From Pseudoalteromonas luteoviolacea NCIMB 1944 (GTDB lineage Bacteria; Pseudomonadota; Gammaproteobacteria; Enterobacterales; Alteromonadaceae): 64,000 nt of DNA. Location of the stretch: contig NZ_AUXS01000027.1 in NCBI RefSeq assembly GCF_001625565.1, positions 1 to 64,000 on the forward strand, in the 5' to 3' direction. The notes below the pieces were generated by a model. It was not told the DNA's origin. It saw only the letters and a list, made by a program, of their open reading frames with translations, and searched no databases. Of this stretch, positions 36,794 through 46,462 are shown piece by piece. A program made the translations under genes and the position numbers. Numbering within the stretch: position 1 is the stretch's first letter; every line of letters starts with the position of its first letter.

Positions 36794-37138
36794 ATGCCAT
36801 TTTTAATTGTACTGCTTTTAATTCACTGCTTAGTGATCTGCTTCATTCTCGCTGCAATTATTAACGGCCATTCTCTGACTAAATTTGAAGAGAAGATCCG
36901 TGAACTATTTATTAAACCTACGGGTAATGAAGATGTGCCTGAGGAGCTCTATGATGAAGCGTATGAGATTGTAATGGATCTGGGTAAAGCGCTTGAGATC
37001 GACAATGACATGACTAAACACGACGCTGTTCAAGTAGCATTAAAACGGGTAGAAGATTTTAGAGATGACTCTAAAGACTATCAACTAAAACAAAGCAATG
37101 ATGAGCAAGAAAAAGTAAAACTAAAAGTGATTAAGTGA
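36794..37138 (+). CDS. single-TM protein, paralogue 2 of accessory block
   Basis: 114 residues, one N-terminal membrane helix (FLIVLLLIHCLVICFILAAI) and the soluble GHSL...AYEIV.DL...KRVE.FRD pattern shared with 35691-36059. The soluble half is rich in Asp/Glu and ends with a charged KVKLKVIK tail. Ribosome site AAAGGA (36780-36785). Its function is unknown. The conserved polar positions shared by the two copies suggest a retained interaction rather than drift. Confidence 0.72.
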   Translation: MPFLIVLLLIHCLVICFILAAIINGHSLTKFEEKIRELFIKPTGNEDVPEELYDEAYEIVMDLGKALEIDNDMTKHDAVQVALKRVEDFRDDSKDYQLKQSNDEQEKVKLKVIK

Positions 37139-37190
37139 ATTAATTGCAGGGTGGATCTTAGTACGTTTAAAAGCCCCTATACCTTTATCA

Positions 37191-37643
37191 TTAACCAACC
37201 TTTTTGTTTTCTACACTGGCGTGTTTATCTAAAAATGGCTCTAAATCTCTCAATAAAATTTTGCCGCAACTGTCAAAATTGACTTCTTTTCCTCGTTTAA
37301 ACCAACCTAAATGACAAATAAATAATAAACTTTCTTTTGCAGTTTGAATAAATTTTGATTCAAAGTCTTTACTAAACGGCTGAGTGCTATCTTTTTGGGG
37401 TGCTTCAGTGATTAAAGTGGTCGGATTGGGTTGGTCCTCGCCAGTGATCAGCCAACAGGCGTGATTTTCTGTCAGTGGATGCGTAAAGAACTTTTCAATA
37501 ACTGACAAAGTAGGTTCCCTTTCCCCCTTCTCATACTTGCGATAGGAGGCTGTAGGTATATCTAATATCTCAGAAAAACTGATTTGAGATTCTTCCAATG
37601 AAACCCTTAGTTGTTTCAATCTTGTAGCAAAAGATGTTGACAT
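37191..37643 (-). CDS. XRE-type helix-turn-helix regulator
   Basis: 150 residues from ATG 37643; an in-frame TTG at 37661 is less likely. The N-terminal helix-turn-helix reads FATRLKQLRVSLEESQISFS followed by IPTASYRKYEKGEREPTLSV, a Cro/C1 domain. The C-terminal half carries no known sensor motif. It is divergent from the second XRE gene; the 190-base region between them carries palindromes that could be operators. Confidence 0.8.
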   Translation of the reverse strand: MSTSFATRLKQLRVSLEESQISFSEILDIPTASYRKYEKGEREPTLSVIEKFFTHPLTENHACWLITGEDQPNPTTLITEAPQKDSTQPFSKDFESKFIQTAKESLLFICHLGWFKRGKEVNFDSCGKILLRDLEPFLDKHASVENKKVG

Positions 37644-37758
37644 ATAACCCAATCCGATCAATTATTTACTCAGTTGACCCAGATAGCCTACATGAAATGA
37701 TATAAGTTGTCTAATTGGGTCGGGGTTAATTTTAATCATTTTTTCTGATGTATGTATC

Positions 37759-37772
37759 TAGTGAGCTCACTA
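37759..37772. promoter_or_regulatory. 14-bp perfect palindrome between XRE genes
   Basis: TAGTGAGCTCACTA. It lies 63 bases before the + strand XRE gene. Copies of ACCCAA/TTGGGT occur at 37666-37672 and 37711-37718, one of them just before the minus-strand start. Candidate autoregulatory sites. Confidence 0.45.
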
Positions 37773-37835
37773 TTTGCTCAATGTATATTGTTAAATTCAA
37801 TGTCAGAACAATGATATAAATAATATGGATATGTT

Positions 37836-38138
37836 ATGAGTATAATCTCTAGAAATGAGCGCTCTCGAAGAGCACAAACGCAAGACGCAAAGCGCTATAT
37901 TCAAATGACAATACGTAGAATGCGTCAAGATATGAATTTGACTCAAGCCCAGTTAGGCAAAAGCTTGGTAACACCCGTTGATCAGGCGACTATCTCAAAT
38001 TGGGAATCTGGCAAAACCGAGCTATCCGCTTCGCAACTTTTGGATGTTATGATGTTATTTGGCAAACCAAACTTTTTGATGCTACTGGAACAATGTGATA
38101 TTGCTGAAAGTGCTTTTGATAACAAGAAAACAGCTTAG
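37836..38138 (+). CDS. small XRE-family helix-turn-helix protein
   Basis: 100 residues, essentially one Cro/C1-type domain: RRMRQDMNLTQAQLGKSLVT then VDQATISNWESGKTELSASQ. An N-terminal basic tail (RNERSRRAQTQDAKR) precedes it. No sensor domain, so it probably acts as a dimer with DNA alone. Its start ATG has a weak ribosome site. It stands directly upstream of htpG, but htpG has its own promoter. Confidence 0.8.
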   Translation: MSIISRNERSRRAQTQDAKRYIQMTIRRMRQDMNLTQAQLGKSLVTPVDQATISNWESGKTELSASQLLDVMMLFGKPNFLMLLEQCDIAESAFDNKKTA

Positions 38139-38257
38139 TCCCCCTGGCTCATATGATTCAAGTCGCTGTGCTATCTCGTTAGGTAGCACAGCTAAACTAC
38201 GACAATTAGATCAGTAATCGCCACAACCTATCAAGTAGAAAAAATTTTTACTTTCCC

Positions 38258-38285
38258 CTTGAAAAATGACATCGAAGCACAATAT
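38258..38285 (+). promoter_or_regulatory. sigma-32 (RpoH) promoter of htpG
   Basis: CTTGAAA (38258-38264), 13-base spacer, CACAATAT (38278-38285; 6 of 8 to CCCCATNT). It predicts a leader of about 57 bases before the htpG ATG. Confidence 0.75.
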
Positions 38286-38348
38286 ATCGTTTCATAATAC
38301 GATTAACAGCTTAAAACCCTGTATACCAAATAGATTAGGATATAGTCG

Positions 38349-40265
38349 ATGTCTGATATTAAAAACAAAGAAAATCATCAGTTTGGAACAGATGTAGGTA
38401 AACTATTAAACCTTATGATCCACTCTTTATATTCAAATAAAGAGATCTTCTTACGTGAACTTGTATCAAACGCTTCTGATGCAGCTGACAAGCTACGCTA
38501 TCTAGCTTTGCAAAATGGCGACCTGTATGAGGGGGATGCTGAGCTTAAAGTAAGAATAAGTGCTGATAAAGATGCTAAAACAGTTACCATTTCAGATAAT
38601 GGTATTGGTATGACCCGTGAAGAGGTGATTAACTCTCTAGGTACAATCGCAAAATCTGGCACTGCTGAATTTTTCCAAAATTTAACTGGCGATCAAGCGA
38701 AGGACTCACAGCTAATCGGTCAATTTGGTGTAGGCTTTTATTCAGCGTTTATCGTAGCTGATGACGTAACAGTTCGTACACGCAAAGCGGGTGAGCAGTC
38801 TGCTGTTGAATGGCAGTCAAAAGGTGAGGGTGAGTACAGCCTAGCTGAAATCAATAAAGCTGACCGCGGTACAGAAATTATTTTGCACCTTCGTGAAGAA
38901 GAAAGCGAGTTTTTAGATGATTTCCGCCTACGTTCAGTTATCACCAAATATTCAGACCATATTTCAATCCCTGTTGAAATGTTCAAAGCACCGGTCCCTG
39001 AATCAGAAGGACCAGATGGTGAAAAAATAGAAGCTCAACCAGGTGAGTGGGAAGCAATTAACCGAGCAACTGCACTTTGGACGCGTGATAAGTCGGAGAT
39101 CTCAGAAGATGAGTATAAAGAGTTCTACAAGCATGTTGGTCATGATTGGGAAGAGCCATTAACTTGGGCTCACAATAAGGTAGAAGGTAAAACTGAGTAC
39201 ACAAGCCTGTTGTATATTCCAAAGAAAGCGCCATTTGATATGTGGAACCGTGATCGCCAAACGGGACTAAAATTATATGTCCAGCGTGTATTTATCATGG
39301 ATGATGCAGAGCAGTTCATGCCGAGCTATTTACGCTTTGTAAAAGGCTTGCTTGATTCTAATGATTTACCACTAAACGTGTCACGTGAAATCTTGCAAGA
39401 TAACAAAGTGACTCAGGCAATTCGTAAGGGTTGTACGTCTCGTGTGCTGAAAATGCTTGATAGAATGGGTAAGAACAAACCTGAAGAGTATCAAACATTT
39501 TGGAATGAGTTTGGTCAAGTTATCAAAGAGGGTCCAGCAGAAGACGCTGCAAACAAAGAAGCAATTGCTAAGTTACTGCGTTTTAGTTCGACACATACAG
39601 ATGAAAGCACACAAAATGTTGCGCTATCTGAATACGTTGAACGTATGCAAGAAGGGCAAGATAAAATTTATTATGTTGTTGCAGATAGCTTTGCAACGGC
39701 TAAAAGCTCACCGCATCTTGAAATCTTCCGCAAAAAAGGCATTGAAGTCTTACTTATGTCGGATAGAGTTGATGAGTGGATGATGGGGCACCTTACTGAG
39801 TTTGACGGCAAGCAGCTACAGTCGATTACACGTGGTGACTTAGACTTAGGTGACTTAGAAGATGAAGAGTCTAAAAAGGCGCAAGAAGAGAGTGAAAAAG
39901 AGGTAGCTGGGTTAGTTGAGCGCATCACTGAATCACTTGGTGACAAAGTTAAAGAGGTACGCTTCACACACCGTCTAACAGATTCTCCTGCTTGTGTGGT
40001 TGTCGATGACCATGATATGAGCTCTCAAATGCAGAAGCTCATGGAGTCAATTGGTCAATCAGCGCCAGAGAGCAAGCCAATATTTGAGCTTAACCCTGAC
40101 CATCAGCTTGTTAAGCACTTGAACGATGAGCAAGATGAAGACAAGTTTGCTCAATGGTCAGAAGTACTATTAGATCAAGCACTACTGGCTGAACGTGGTA
40201 GCTTGAAAGACCCTGTTGGCTTTGTAACGCGCCTAAACAAGCTGATGCTAGATTTAAGTAAGTAA
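38349..40265 (+). CDS. htpG: chaperone HtpG (Hsp90)
   Basis: 638 residues, ATP-dependent chaperone. The N-terminal ATPase domain has [33 protein letters not shown] and [14 protein letters not shown]; the middle domain has [16 protein letters not shown] and [10 protein letters not shown]; the C-terminal dimerisation domain ends [10 protein letters not shown]. Length near that of E. coli HtpG (624). The heat-shock promoter upstream and the GGATATAG start region fit. A hairpin terminator at 40378-40406 lies between it and tpx. Confidence 0.97.
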   Translation: MSDIKNKENHQFGTDVGKLLNLMIHSLYSNKEIFLRELVSNASDAADKLRYLALQNGDLYEGDAELKVRISADKDAKTVTISDNGIGMTREEVINSLGTIAKSGTAEFFQNLTGDQAKDSQLIGQFGVGFYSAFIVADDVTVRTRKAGEQSAVEWQSKGEGEYSLAEINKADRGTEIILHLREEESEFLDDFRLRSVITKYSDHISIPVEMFKAPVPESEGPDGEKIEAQPGEWEAINRATALWTRDKSEISEDEYKEFYKHVGHDWEEPLTWAHNKVEGKTEYTSLLYIPKKAPFDMWNRDRQTGLKLYVQRVFIMDDAEQFMPSYLRFVKGLLDSNDLPLNVSREILQDNKVTQAIRKGCTSRVLKMLDRMGKNKPEEYQTFWNEFGQVIKEGPAEDAANKEAIAKLLRFSSTHTDESTQNVALSEYVERMQEGQDKIYYVVADSFATAKSSPHLEIFRKKGIEVLLMSDRVDEWMMGHLTEFDGKQLQSITRGDLDLGDLEDEESKKAQEESEKEVAGLVERITESLGDKVKEVRFTHRLTDSPACVVVDDHDMSSQMQKLMESIGQSAPESKPIFELNPDHQLVKHLNDEQDEDKFAQWSEVLLDQALLAERGSLKDPVGFVTRLNKLMLDLSK

Positions 40266-40377
40266 GAGAGATACTAGTCTACAATCAGTATTAGAAAGCG
40301 TCCGATTACTCATATTGGGCGCTTGCAATGACGATTTTTGAAACTGCTCCACAGCCGTTTCTCTTCAATTGAATCAT

Positions 40378-40406
40378 TAAAAAGCCAGCGATAGCTGGCT
40401 TTTTTG
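40378..40406. terminator. terminator between htpG and tpx
   Basis: AGCCAGC (40383-40389) and GCTGGCT (40394-40400) pair over GATA, with an A-run before and a T6 tract after, so it may serve both convergent genes. Confidence 0.85.
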
Positions 40407-40433
40407 TTTTGAGATCTACTTTTTAGTTGTGAT

Positions 40434-41021
40434 TTAAAGCGTATCTAGTGACTTTATAACGTCAGCATAGTTGGGTTCAGAAGCAAGGTTGCCGATGAGT
40501 TGCTTGTATTTTACTTTATGATCTTTATCTAGGATAAATACAGCTCTACTCAATAAGCCCATATCTTTAATCAACAAGCCATATTGCTCTCCAAAGTTTC
40601 GCCATACAGCATCAGATAACGTTTGAACTTTATCAACGCCTTCTTGTTTACAGAAACGTTTCTGAGCGAATGGTAAGTCTGTACTTATTGTCAACATCAC
40701 AATATTTGGGTACTGAGCTGCCACTTTTTCATTAAAGTATTTGGTTTGAAGGCTACAAATGCCAGTATCCAAACTGGGAACAACACTGATCACAACAGCT
40801 TTTCCATCAAACTGTGACAATGACACTGGTGTGAAATCGGCATTAACTACTTTAAAGCTAGGTGCTTGCTCTCCGACAGTAACACCAGAGCCAAGCAAAG
40901 TAACTGGTTTACCCCCAGCAGTAACTTTGCCTTTATCTACTTGGTTTTCGTCGAGCGCAGCACTGGCTGAAAAACAGCTCAGCGCGAAAATGGTTGTTGT
41001 AATAAAGGGAACTCTACGCAT
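40434..41021 (-). CDS. tpx: thiol peroxidase with signal peptide
   Basis: 195 residues from ATG 41021, which has AAGGA upstream. A signal peptide (MRRVPFITTTIFALSCFSAS) makes this a periplasmic form, unlike E. coli Tpx, which lacks a classical signal. Peroxidatic Cys in SLDTGICSLQTKYF and resolving Cys in LPFAQKRFCKQEG are both present. It reduces peroxides using thioredoxin-like donors. In the periplasm the electron donor must differ from the cytosolic system, which is unresolved. Confidence 0.9.
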   Translation of the reverse strand: MRRVPFITTTIFALSCFSASAALDENQVDKGKVTAGGKPVTLLGSGVTVGEQAPSFKVVNADFTPVSLSQFDGKAVVISVVPSLDTGICSLQTKYFNEKVAAQYPNIVMLTISTDLPFAQKRFCKQEGVDKVQTLSDAVWRNFGEQYGLLIKDMGLLSRAVFILDKDHKVKYKQLIGNLASEPNYADVIKSLDTL

Positions 41022-41209
41022 AACGTATTCCTTTTTAAATTTTTCGCAATTCACGACAGTGTATTATACTGATTTTATATAACCAAGCTTTGGTAGTAAT
41101 TTGGATTGTAAATTAATCATGCATTGATTAACATATTTAATCTAAACACTGCTGTTTGATAACTATAATTAGAATTTTGGGTATTGTACCCAATATATAG
41201 AGAGCTTTT

Positions 41210-42214
41210 ATGTCAACACCCATCCTAATCTGTGATGATTCCAAACTAGCAAGACGGCAACTTGCACGGTCTTTGCCTGATGACTGGGATATAAAAGTTG
41301 AGTTTGCAGAACACGGATTGGATTGTATTGAGAAAATAAAACAGATCACGCCTGAAATTTTGTTTTTAGATCTCAATATGCCACATATGGATGGTTATGA
41401 AGTATTGCAAGCGATACAAGAACAAGGACTGAATGTTCTGACTGTTGTTGTATCAGGAGATATACAGCCCAATGCACATCAACGTGTGATGGAGCTTGGG
41501 GCAATAGATTTTATTAGAAAACCGTGCGATGCAAAAAAGCTTGAAGAGATTATTACTCAGCATGGTATCAAAGACAAAGCGATCCGCGAGAGCTTAGTTC
41601 ACAAGCTTGGCGAGCAAATTGAACCTGAGCTCAGAGATATTTACCAAGAAATTGCAAATGTCGCAATGGGCCAAGCTGGCGACTTGCTGGCTAGGTTGCT
41701 CAATGTCTTTGTGGAGTTGCCAATTCCTAACGTCAATGTTTTAGAAGTCAACGAATTACACATGGCCTTGCAAGCAATAGACGCAAACGCCTCTACATCT
41801 GGTGTGTGCCAAGGCTTCATCGGTGGTGGTGTTTCGGGAGAAGCATTGCTGCTATTGAATGATTCTAGCTTCAAAGAAATCGCGTCTTTGATGAAATATG
41901 GAGGTGAGTTGAACCAAAAGGTTGAACTCGAACTGCTGATGGACATTAGCAACATATTGATTGGTGCGATATTAACAGGCCTCTCTAAACAGCTCGATAT
42001 GCCATTTAGCCAAGGACATCCCGTTGTTCTTGGGCAACACTGTGAGGTATCTGAGTTGGTAAAAGCCAATAAAGCAAGGTGGCAGAGGACCCTAGCAATT
42101 GAAATTAGCTATGGAATTGAACACCATAATATTAACTGCGACTTGATGCTACTATTCACTGAAGATTCTTTGAAGACGCTTAAATTTAAAGTCGCATACT
42201 TATTAGAAGATTAG
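41210..42214 (+). CDS. response regulator with CheC/CheX-like phosphatase domain
   Basis: 334 residues. The receiver domain (1-120) has acidic Asp9/Asp10, phospho-acceptor Asp54 (LFLDLNMPHMDGYEV) and Lys in RKPCD. The C-terminal half (about 135-330) has GQAGDLLARLLNVFVEL and ELLMDISNILIGAILTG, the E/D..N pattern of CheC/CheX/FliY phosphatases. Likely dephosphorylates CheY-like regulators or acts as a regulated adapter in a motility or signalling branch. It precedes a diguanylate cyclase by four bases. Confidence 0.88.
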   Translation: MSTPILICDDSKLARRQLARSLPDDWDIKVEFAEHGLDCIEKIKQITPEILFLDLNMPHMDGYEVLQAIQEQGLNVLTVVVSGDIQPNAHQRVMELGAIDFIRKPCDAKKLEEIITQHGIKDKAIRESLVHKLGEQIEPELRDIYQEIANVAMGQAGDLLARLLNVFVELPIPNVNVLEVNELHMALQAIDANASTSGVCQGFIGGGVSGEALLLLNDSSFKEIASLMKYGGELNQKVELELLMDISNILIGAILTGLSKQLDMPFSQGHPVVLGQHCEVSELVKANKARWQRTLAIEISYGIEHHNINCDLMLLFTEDSLKTLKFKVAYLLED

Positions 42215-42218
42215 AATT

Positions 42219-43190
42219 ATGCCAGCTTCTGATTTTGATATGAATGAAATCCATTGGCTAATGGATATGTTTAACACAGTTGATGTTGGGCTGGTTGTTC
42301 TGGACCGAGATTATCGTGTATGTGTTTGGAATGGTTTTATGGAAAATCATTCTGGATTATTGCCTAGTGCAGTAAAAGATAAAGATGTATTCGATCTATT
42401 CCCGAGCATTGATGAGTCTTGGTTCAGGGGGAAAGCCGAGCCAGTTTTTGTCCTCAAGAATCGCTCTTTTACCATATGGGAGCAGCAACCATATATATTT
42501 CGCTTTAAAAACTACCGGCCTATTACCGGTAAAGCTGAATATATGTATCAAAACGCAACGTTTATTCCATTGACAACGTTAACAGGGGATGTCGGTCACA
42601 TATGTGTGATCCTCTATGATGTCACAGATGAAGCAATGAATAAGCTAGAGTTGGAAAAAGCAAACAAAACGCTTGAGGAAATGAGCCGTACAGATGCTCT
42701 GACTAAATTATCGAATAGAGGGTATTGGGAAGAGTGCTCGCGGACTGAATTTAAACGTTTAAAGCGCAATAATGGTTGTAGTTGTTTGTTGATGTTTGAT
42801 ATAGATTTTTTCAAAAAAATTAACGACGAGTATGGCCATAGCGGCGGAGATGAGGCGATACGTCATATCTCTGACCTTTTAAAGAAAACGCTGCGTGAAA
42901 CAGATGTTGCTGGTCGATATGGCGGTGAAGAGTTTGCAGTTACACTTGTCGATACCGATGCGGATGGGGCATTGATTTTTGCAGAGCGTTTGCGAAGCAT
43001 GATAGAAAACTCAGTGATCTATTATGACAAGAAAGAAATTAGATTGACTGTGAGCCTTGGCATCGCTTGTTACGACAATAGCTTTGACAAGCATGAGCAG
43101 TGGATCGAAGCGACAGATTCTGCTCTTTATCATTCAAAAGAAACTGGTAGGAACAAAGTTACCGTATATGATCCGTCGATGTCTCAGTAG
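42219..43190 (+). CDS. PAS-GGDEF diguanylate cyclase
   Basis: 323 residues. PAS-like sensor about 10-140 (VGLVVLDRDYRVCVWNGFME), then GGDEF domain. The active site GGEEF is at 235-239, preceded by the inhibitory I-site RETD at 226-229 with the canonical five-residue spacing. It makes cyclic di-GMP from two GTP. No signal peptide or membrane segment. Paired with the upstream regulator, which is a plausible input. The hairpin after it (43198-43227) may be its terminator although it lacks a T-tract. Confidence 0.94.
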   Translation: MPASDFDMNEIHWLMDMFNTVDVGLVVLDRDYRVCVWNGFMENHSGLLPSAVKDKDVFDLFPSIDESWFRGKAEPVFVLKNRSFTIWEQQPYIFRFKNYRPITGKAEYMYQNATFIPLTTLTGDVGHICVILYDVTDEAMNKLELEKANKTLEEMSRTDALTKLSNRGYWEECSRTEFKRLKRNNGCSCLLMFDIDFFKKINDEYGHSGGDEAIRHISDLLKKTLRETDVAGRYGGEEFAVTLVDTDADGALIFAERLRSMIENSVIYYDKKEIRLTVSLGIACYDNSFDKHEQWIEATDSALYHSKETGRNKVTVYDPSMSQ

Positions 43191-43626
43191 ACGAAATACA
43201 GTGCTCAATAGGCTAATTGAGCACTGTAACGGTTATTAAACCCCAAAGTCGCGAGTCAGGCCTAAATCTTCTCAAACCGCTTCTCTGTGTCCGATATAAC
43301 GAAATTCACTTCTACTAATGAAATCAGGTTTTGATAAGACCTTTAAAAAATCCAAGGCATGTAAAGGTTGCTGTCAATACCCGTTAATTGGATGTTCTTC
43401 TTCGACAGACGACTGATTGAGTTTAACTTTACCGAATCTAAGCTTTTTTAGTTAACGATATTAACTACATTTGTATGGTAATAGTTTAATGAAATATATT
43501 TCGTAACACTCAAACATATGCAGCGGACGTGTAGGGTGTACTTGGCATTACTAGAGTAATAAATGAAAAATGTGCGTCAGGACAGGCAAGCAAACAACAC
43601 ACGAGGGTAACTCGTGTGTTGTCAGG
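43191..43626. other. intergenic region with two hairpins
   Basis: 436 bases. It holds a perfect 12-bp hairpin (ACAGTGCTCAAT at 43198-43209 and its complement 43216-43227), and another (12 bp, 43594-43622) ending the minus-strand ycgB operon. No RNA gene or supported coding region in between. Confidence 0.55.
43594..43622 (-). terminator. ycgB operon terminator
   Basis: ACAACACACGAG (43594-43605) pairs with 43611-43622 over GGTAA, 12 bp, followed on the minus strand by TTTG. It lies directly after the ycgB stop. Confidence 0.6.
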
Positions 43627-45135
43627 CTAATCACTTTCGGGGTTTTCTAACGGGCACTGGCCAAGAGTTGTCACGCTACCATCCTCTTCAGCTTGTTCTA
43701 ATCTAACTTCAAACCCCCATAGACGATAGAGATGTTTGAGCACTTCAATTTTTGAATCTGCTAACGGAATCTTATCTTGAGGGACGTACCTTAAAGTCAA
43801 AGATCGGTCCCCACGAACGTCTACTTTATAAACTTGTATATTTGGTTCATTGTTACTGAGGTTATAATGTGCCGATAGGCTGCTTCTAACTTTCTGGTAA
43901 CCCGCTTCGTCATGAATAGCCTTAACTTCAAGATGAGGTGAGGACTCTTTGTCTAATATGGTAAATAACTTAAAGTCACGGATTATCTTGGGGGATAAGA
44001 ACTGACTGACAAAGCTTTCATCTTTAAAGTTTTCCATCGCGAAATGCAGTGTATCTAGCCAGTTTTTACCTGCAAATTCAGGAAACCACTGTCTATCTTC
44101 TTCTGTGGGGTTTTCACATATACGTCTTATGTCCACCATCATATTGAACCCCAATGCATAGGGGTTTATTCCCGAATAAAACTTACTGTTATAGGGGGGT
44201 TGATAAACCACATTAGTATGGCTCTGTAGGAACTCAAGCATAAATGCATCGCTTAATTTTCCTTCATCATACAGGTGATTGAGGATGGTGTAGTGCCAAA
44301 AGGTTGCCCACCCTTCGTTCATGACCTGAGTTTGTCTTTGAGGATAAAAATATTGAGATATCTTTCTTACGATACGTATGATTTCGCGTTGCCATGACTC
44401 GAGCAAAGGGGCATTTTTCTCAATGAAATAGAGTATATTTTCCTGTGGTTCTGATGGGAAGTGTGGTAAATCCTCAGTGTCTTCCTGTTTGCTTTTAGGA
44501 ATGGTTTTCCACAATTCATTAACTTGGGATTGAAGATAATCTTCACGTTCTTTTTGACGTTTTTGTTCCTCAAATAACGAAATTTGCTGTGGCCTTTTGT
44601 ACCTATCAACACCATAATTCATCAGTGCATGACAAGAATCTAGTAAATTTTCGACTTCCTCGATGCCGTATTTTTGTTCGCATTCGGCGACATAGTTTTT
44701 TGCAAAGACCAGATAATCAATGATAGAAGACGCATCAGTCCAGGTTTTAAATAAATAGTTACCTTTAAAAAAAGAGTTGTGGCCGTAACAAGCATGTGCC
44801 ATCACGAGTGCTTGCATTGGCAATGTGTTTTCTTCCATTAAGTAAGCAATACAGGGATCTGAGTTAATGACTATCTCGTATGCGAGCCCCATTTGCCCAC
44901 GTTTATAATTTTGTTCCGTCTGGATGAATTTTTTACCATAAGACCAGTGCGCATAACCGATGGGCATACCTACACTAGAGTATGCATCCATCATCTGCTC
45001 TGCGGTGATCACTTCAATTTGATTGGGGTAAGTATCAAGCCGATAGTGCTCCGCTACACGAGCAATTTCGGCTTGATACAGTTCTAATCTTTCAAAAGTC
45101 CAATCTGGACCATCATTTAAAGGGTTGTAGGTCAT
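43627..45135 (-). CDS. ycgB: SpoVR/YcgB-family protein
   Basis: 502 residues, close to E. coli YcgB (510). N-terminal PDWTFERLELYQAEIARVAE and the MAHACYGHNSFFKGNYLFKT motif followed by DASSIIDYLVFAK are SpoVR hallmarks. In Bacillus SpoVR is needed for the spore cortex; in Gammaproteobacteria the gene accompanies yeaG and yeaH and the role is unknown. The C-terminal half carries the conserved IRRICENPTEEDRQWFPEFA stretch. It is the third gene of the operon, 18 bases after yeaH. Confidence 0.93.
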   Translation of the reverse strand: MTYNPLNDGPDWTFERLELYQAEIARVAEHYRLDTYPNQIEVITAEQMMDAYSSVGMPIGYAHWSYGKKFIQTEQNYKRGQMGLAYEIVINSDPCIAYLMEENTLPMQALVMAHACYGHNSFFKGNYLFKTWTDASSIIDYLVFAKNYVAECEQKYGIEEVENLLDSCHALMNYGVDRYKRPQQISLFEEQKRQKEREDYLQSQVNELWKTIPKSKQEDTEDLPHFPSEPQENILYFIEKNAPLLESWQREIIRIVRKISQYFYPQRQTQVMNEGWATFWHYTILNHLYDEGKLSDAFMLEFLQSHTNVVYQPPYNSKFYSGINPYALGFNMMVDIRRICENPTEEDRQWFPEFAGKNWLDTLHFAMENFKDESFVSQFLSPKIIRDFKLFTILDKESSPHLEVKAIHDEAGYQKVRSSLSAHYNLSNNEPNIQVYKVDVRGDRSLTLRYVPQDKIPLADSKIEVLKHLYRLWGFEVRLEQAEEDGSVTTLGQCPLENPESD

Positions 45136-45153
45136 TTGCGCTTCCCCTCTTTG

Positions 45154-46440
45154 TTATGCTGCACCTTGCTGCTTTTGCCGGTTCTTTTTAAATAACTCTC
45201 TGAAGATTGGGTAAATGTCTTCTACTGAGCGTATGTGCTGCATAGCAAAATTATTATAAGCTGCAGATAGCCCTTGGTATTCTCTCCATAGGCTCTGATG
45301 TGCTCTTGTCGTGATTTCTATATAGGCGTAATAACGCACCACTTTGAGCAGTTTATTTGCAAGGATATCGGTACAGTGTGGCGAGTCGTCTGCCCAATTG
45401 TCACCATCTGACGCTTGTGCTGCATAGATATTCCAATCCCCTTGTGAATAGCGCTCTGCAACTATTTCATCCATCAACTTCAACGCACTTGAAACAATTG
45501 TGCCACCTGTCTCTTGAGAGTAAAAAAATTCCTGTTCATCAACTTCTTTTGCTTGCGTGTGATGCCTAATGTAAACAACCTCAATGTCTTTATAGGTACG
45601 TGTTAAAAATTGATACAGCAAAATGTAAAATCTCTTTGCCATATCTTTTGTTGCTTGGTCCATAGATCCAGATACGTCCATTAAACAAAACATAACTGCT
45701 TTGCTCGTTGGGTGTGGACGCTTTTCATAATTTCTAAATCTAAGATCATAGTTGTCAATGAAAGGCACTGCCGCAATTCGTCTCCGTAATGATTCAATTT
45801 CAGCTTCGATCGTTTCAATTTGATGCTGAGGTGGAACAGGTTCAGCCAATAGCTGCTCAAGCTCAGCTTCGAGCTCCTTTAAGCGGCTACGTTTACTGGC
45901 TGTCATTGCTATCCGTCTTGCGATCGAGCCTTTTAGTGAACGCACTATGTCTAAATTACTTGGCATCCCGTCATTACAGAAACCCGCGCGGTGTGTTTTC
46001 ATTTGCACGAGCTTGTCTAACTGGCTCTTTTGCAAGTTTGGCAGTTCTAGATCTTCAAATAAGAGGTCTAAATACTCATCCTTTGAAATAGAAAACACAA
46101 AGTCGTCTTGTCCCTCACCTTGATCACTGGCATTACCTTCACCTGCGCCCCCTCCTTGACCGGAAGGAGGGCGCTGTATTTTGTCACCAGTACTAAATTG
46201 ATCATTGCCTGGATGTATATGTTCCCTATTTCCCCCTTTACCTTGGTGAAATACAGGTTCACTAATATCTCGTTGTGGTATAGATATGCTTTCTCCACTG
46301 CTAATATCCGTCACACTTCGTTTGTTTATCGCATCCGAAACCGCTTCTTTAATCTGCTTTTTATAGCGTCTTATAAAGCGCTGCCTGTTAGGCGTGCTTT
46401 TGTTCTTACCGTTCAATCTTCGATCGATGAAATGTGCCAT
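45154..46440 (-). CDS. yeaH: DUF444/YeaH protein (von Willebrand A-like)
   Basis: 428 residues (E. coli YeaH 427). A MIDAS-like motif [20 protein letters not shown] and a downstream [16 protein letters not shown] support a vWA-type metal-binding domain. The N-terminus ([20 protein letters not shown]) and the basic/glycine-rich segment match the family. It works with the YeaG kinase in stress and stationary phase, with unknown substrates. Second gene of the yeaG-yeaH-ycgB operon. Confidence 0.93.
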   Translation of the reverse strand: MAHFIDRRLNGKNKSTPNRQRFIRRYKKQIKEAVSDAINKRSVTDISSGESISIPQRDISEPVFHQGKGGNREHIHPGNDQFSTGDKIQRPPSGQGGGAGEGNASDQGEGQDDFVFSISKDEYLDLLFEDLELPNLQKSQLDKLVQMKTHRAGFCNDGMPSNLDIVRSLKGSIARRIAMTASKRSRLKELEAELEQLLAEPVPPQHQIETIEAEIESLRRRIAAVPFIDNYDLRFRNYEKRPHPTSKAVMFCLMDVSGSMDQATKDMAKRFYILLYQFLTRTYKDIEVVYIRHHTQAKEVDEQEFFYSQETGGTIVSSALKLMDEIVAERYSQGDWNIYAAQASDGDNWADDSPHCTDILANKLLKVVRYYAYIEITTRAHQSLWREYQGLSAAYNNFAMQHIRSVEDIYPIFRELFKKNRQKQQGAA

Positions 46441-46462
46441 TGACCATCCTCCAATCGTTAGA

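Noticed and set aside
37191..38138. Prophage remnant based on the CI/Cro-like arrangement
   Set aside because: No integrase, structural or lysis genes and no attachment-site repeats were seen nearby.
43318..43416. 32-codon Cys-rich + strand frame (MKSGFDKTFKKSKACKGCC start)
   Set aside because: No ribosome-binding site, no homologue I recognise and no operon context; chance is likely.
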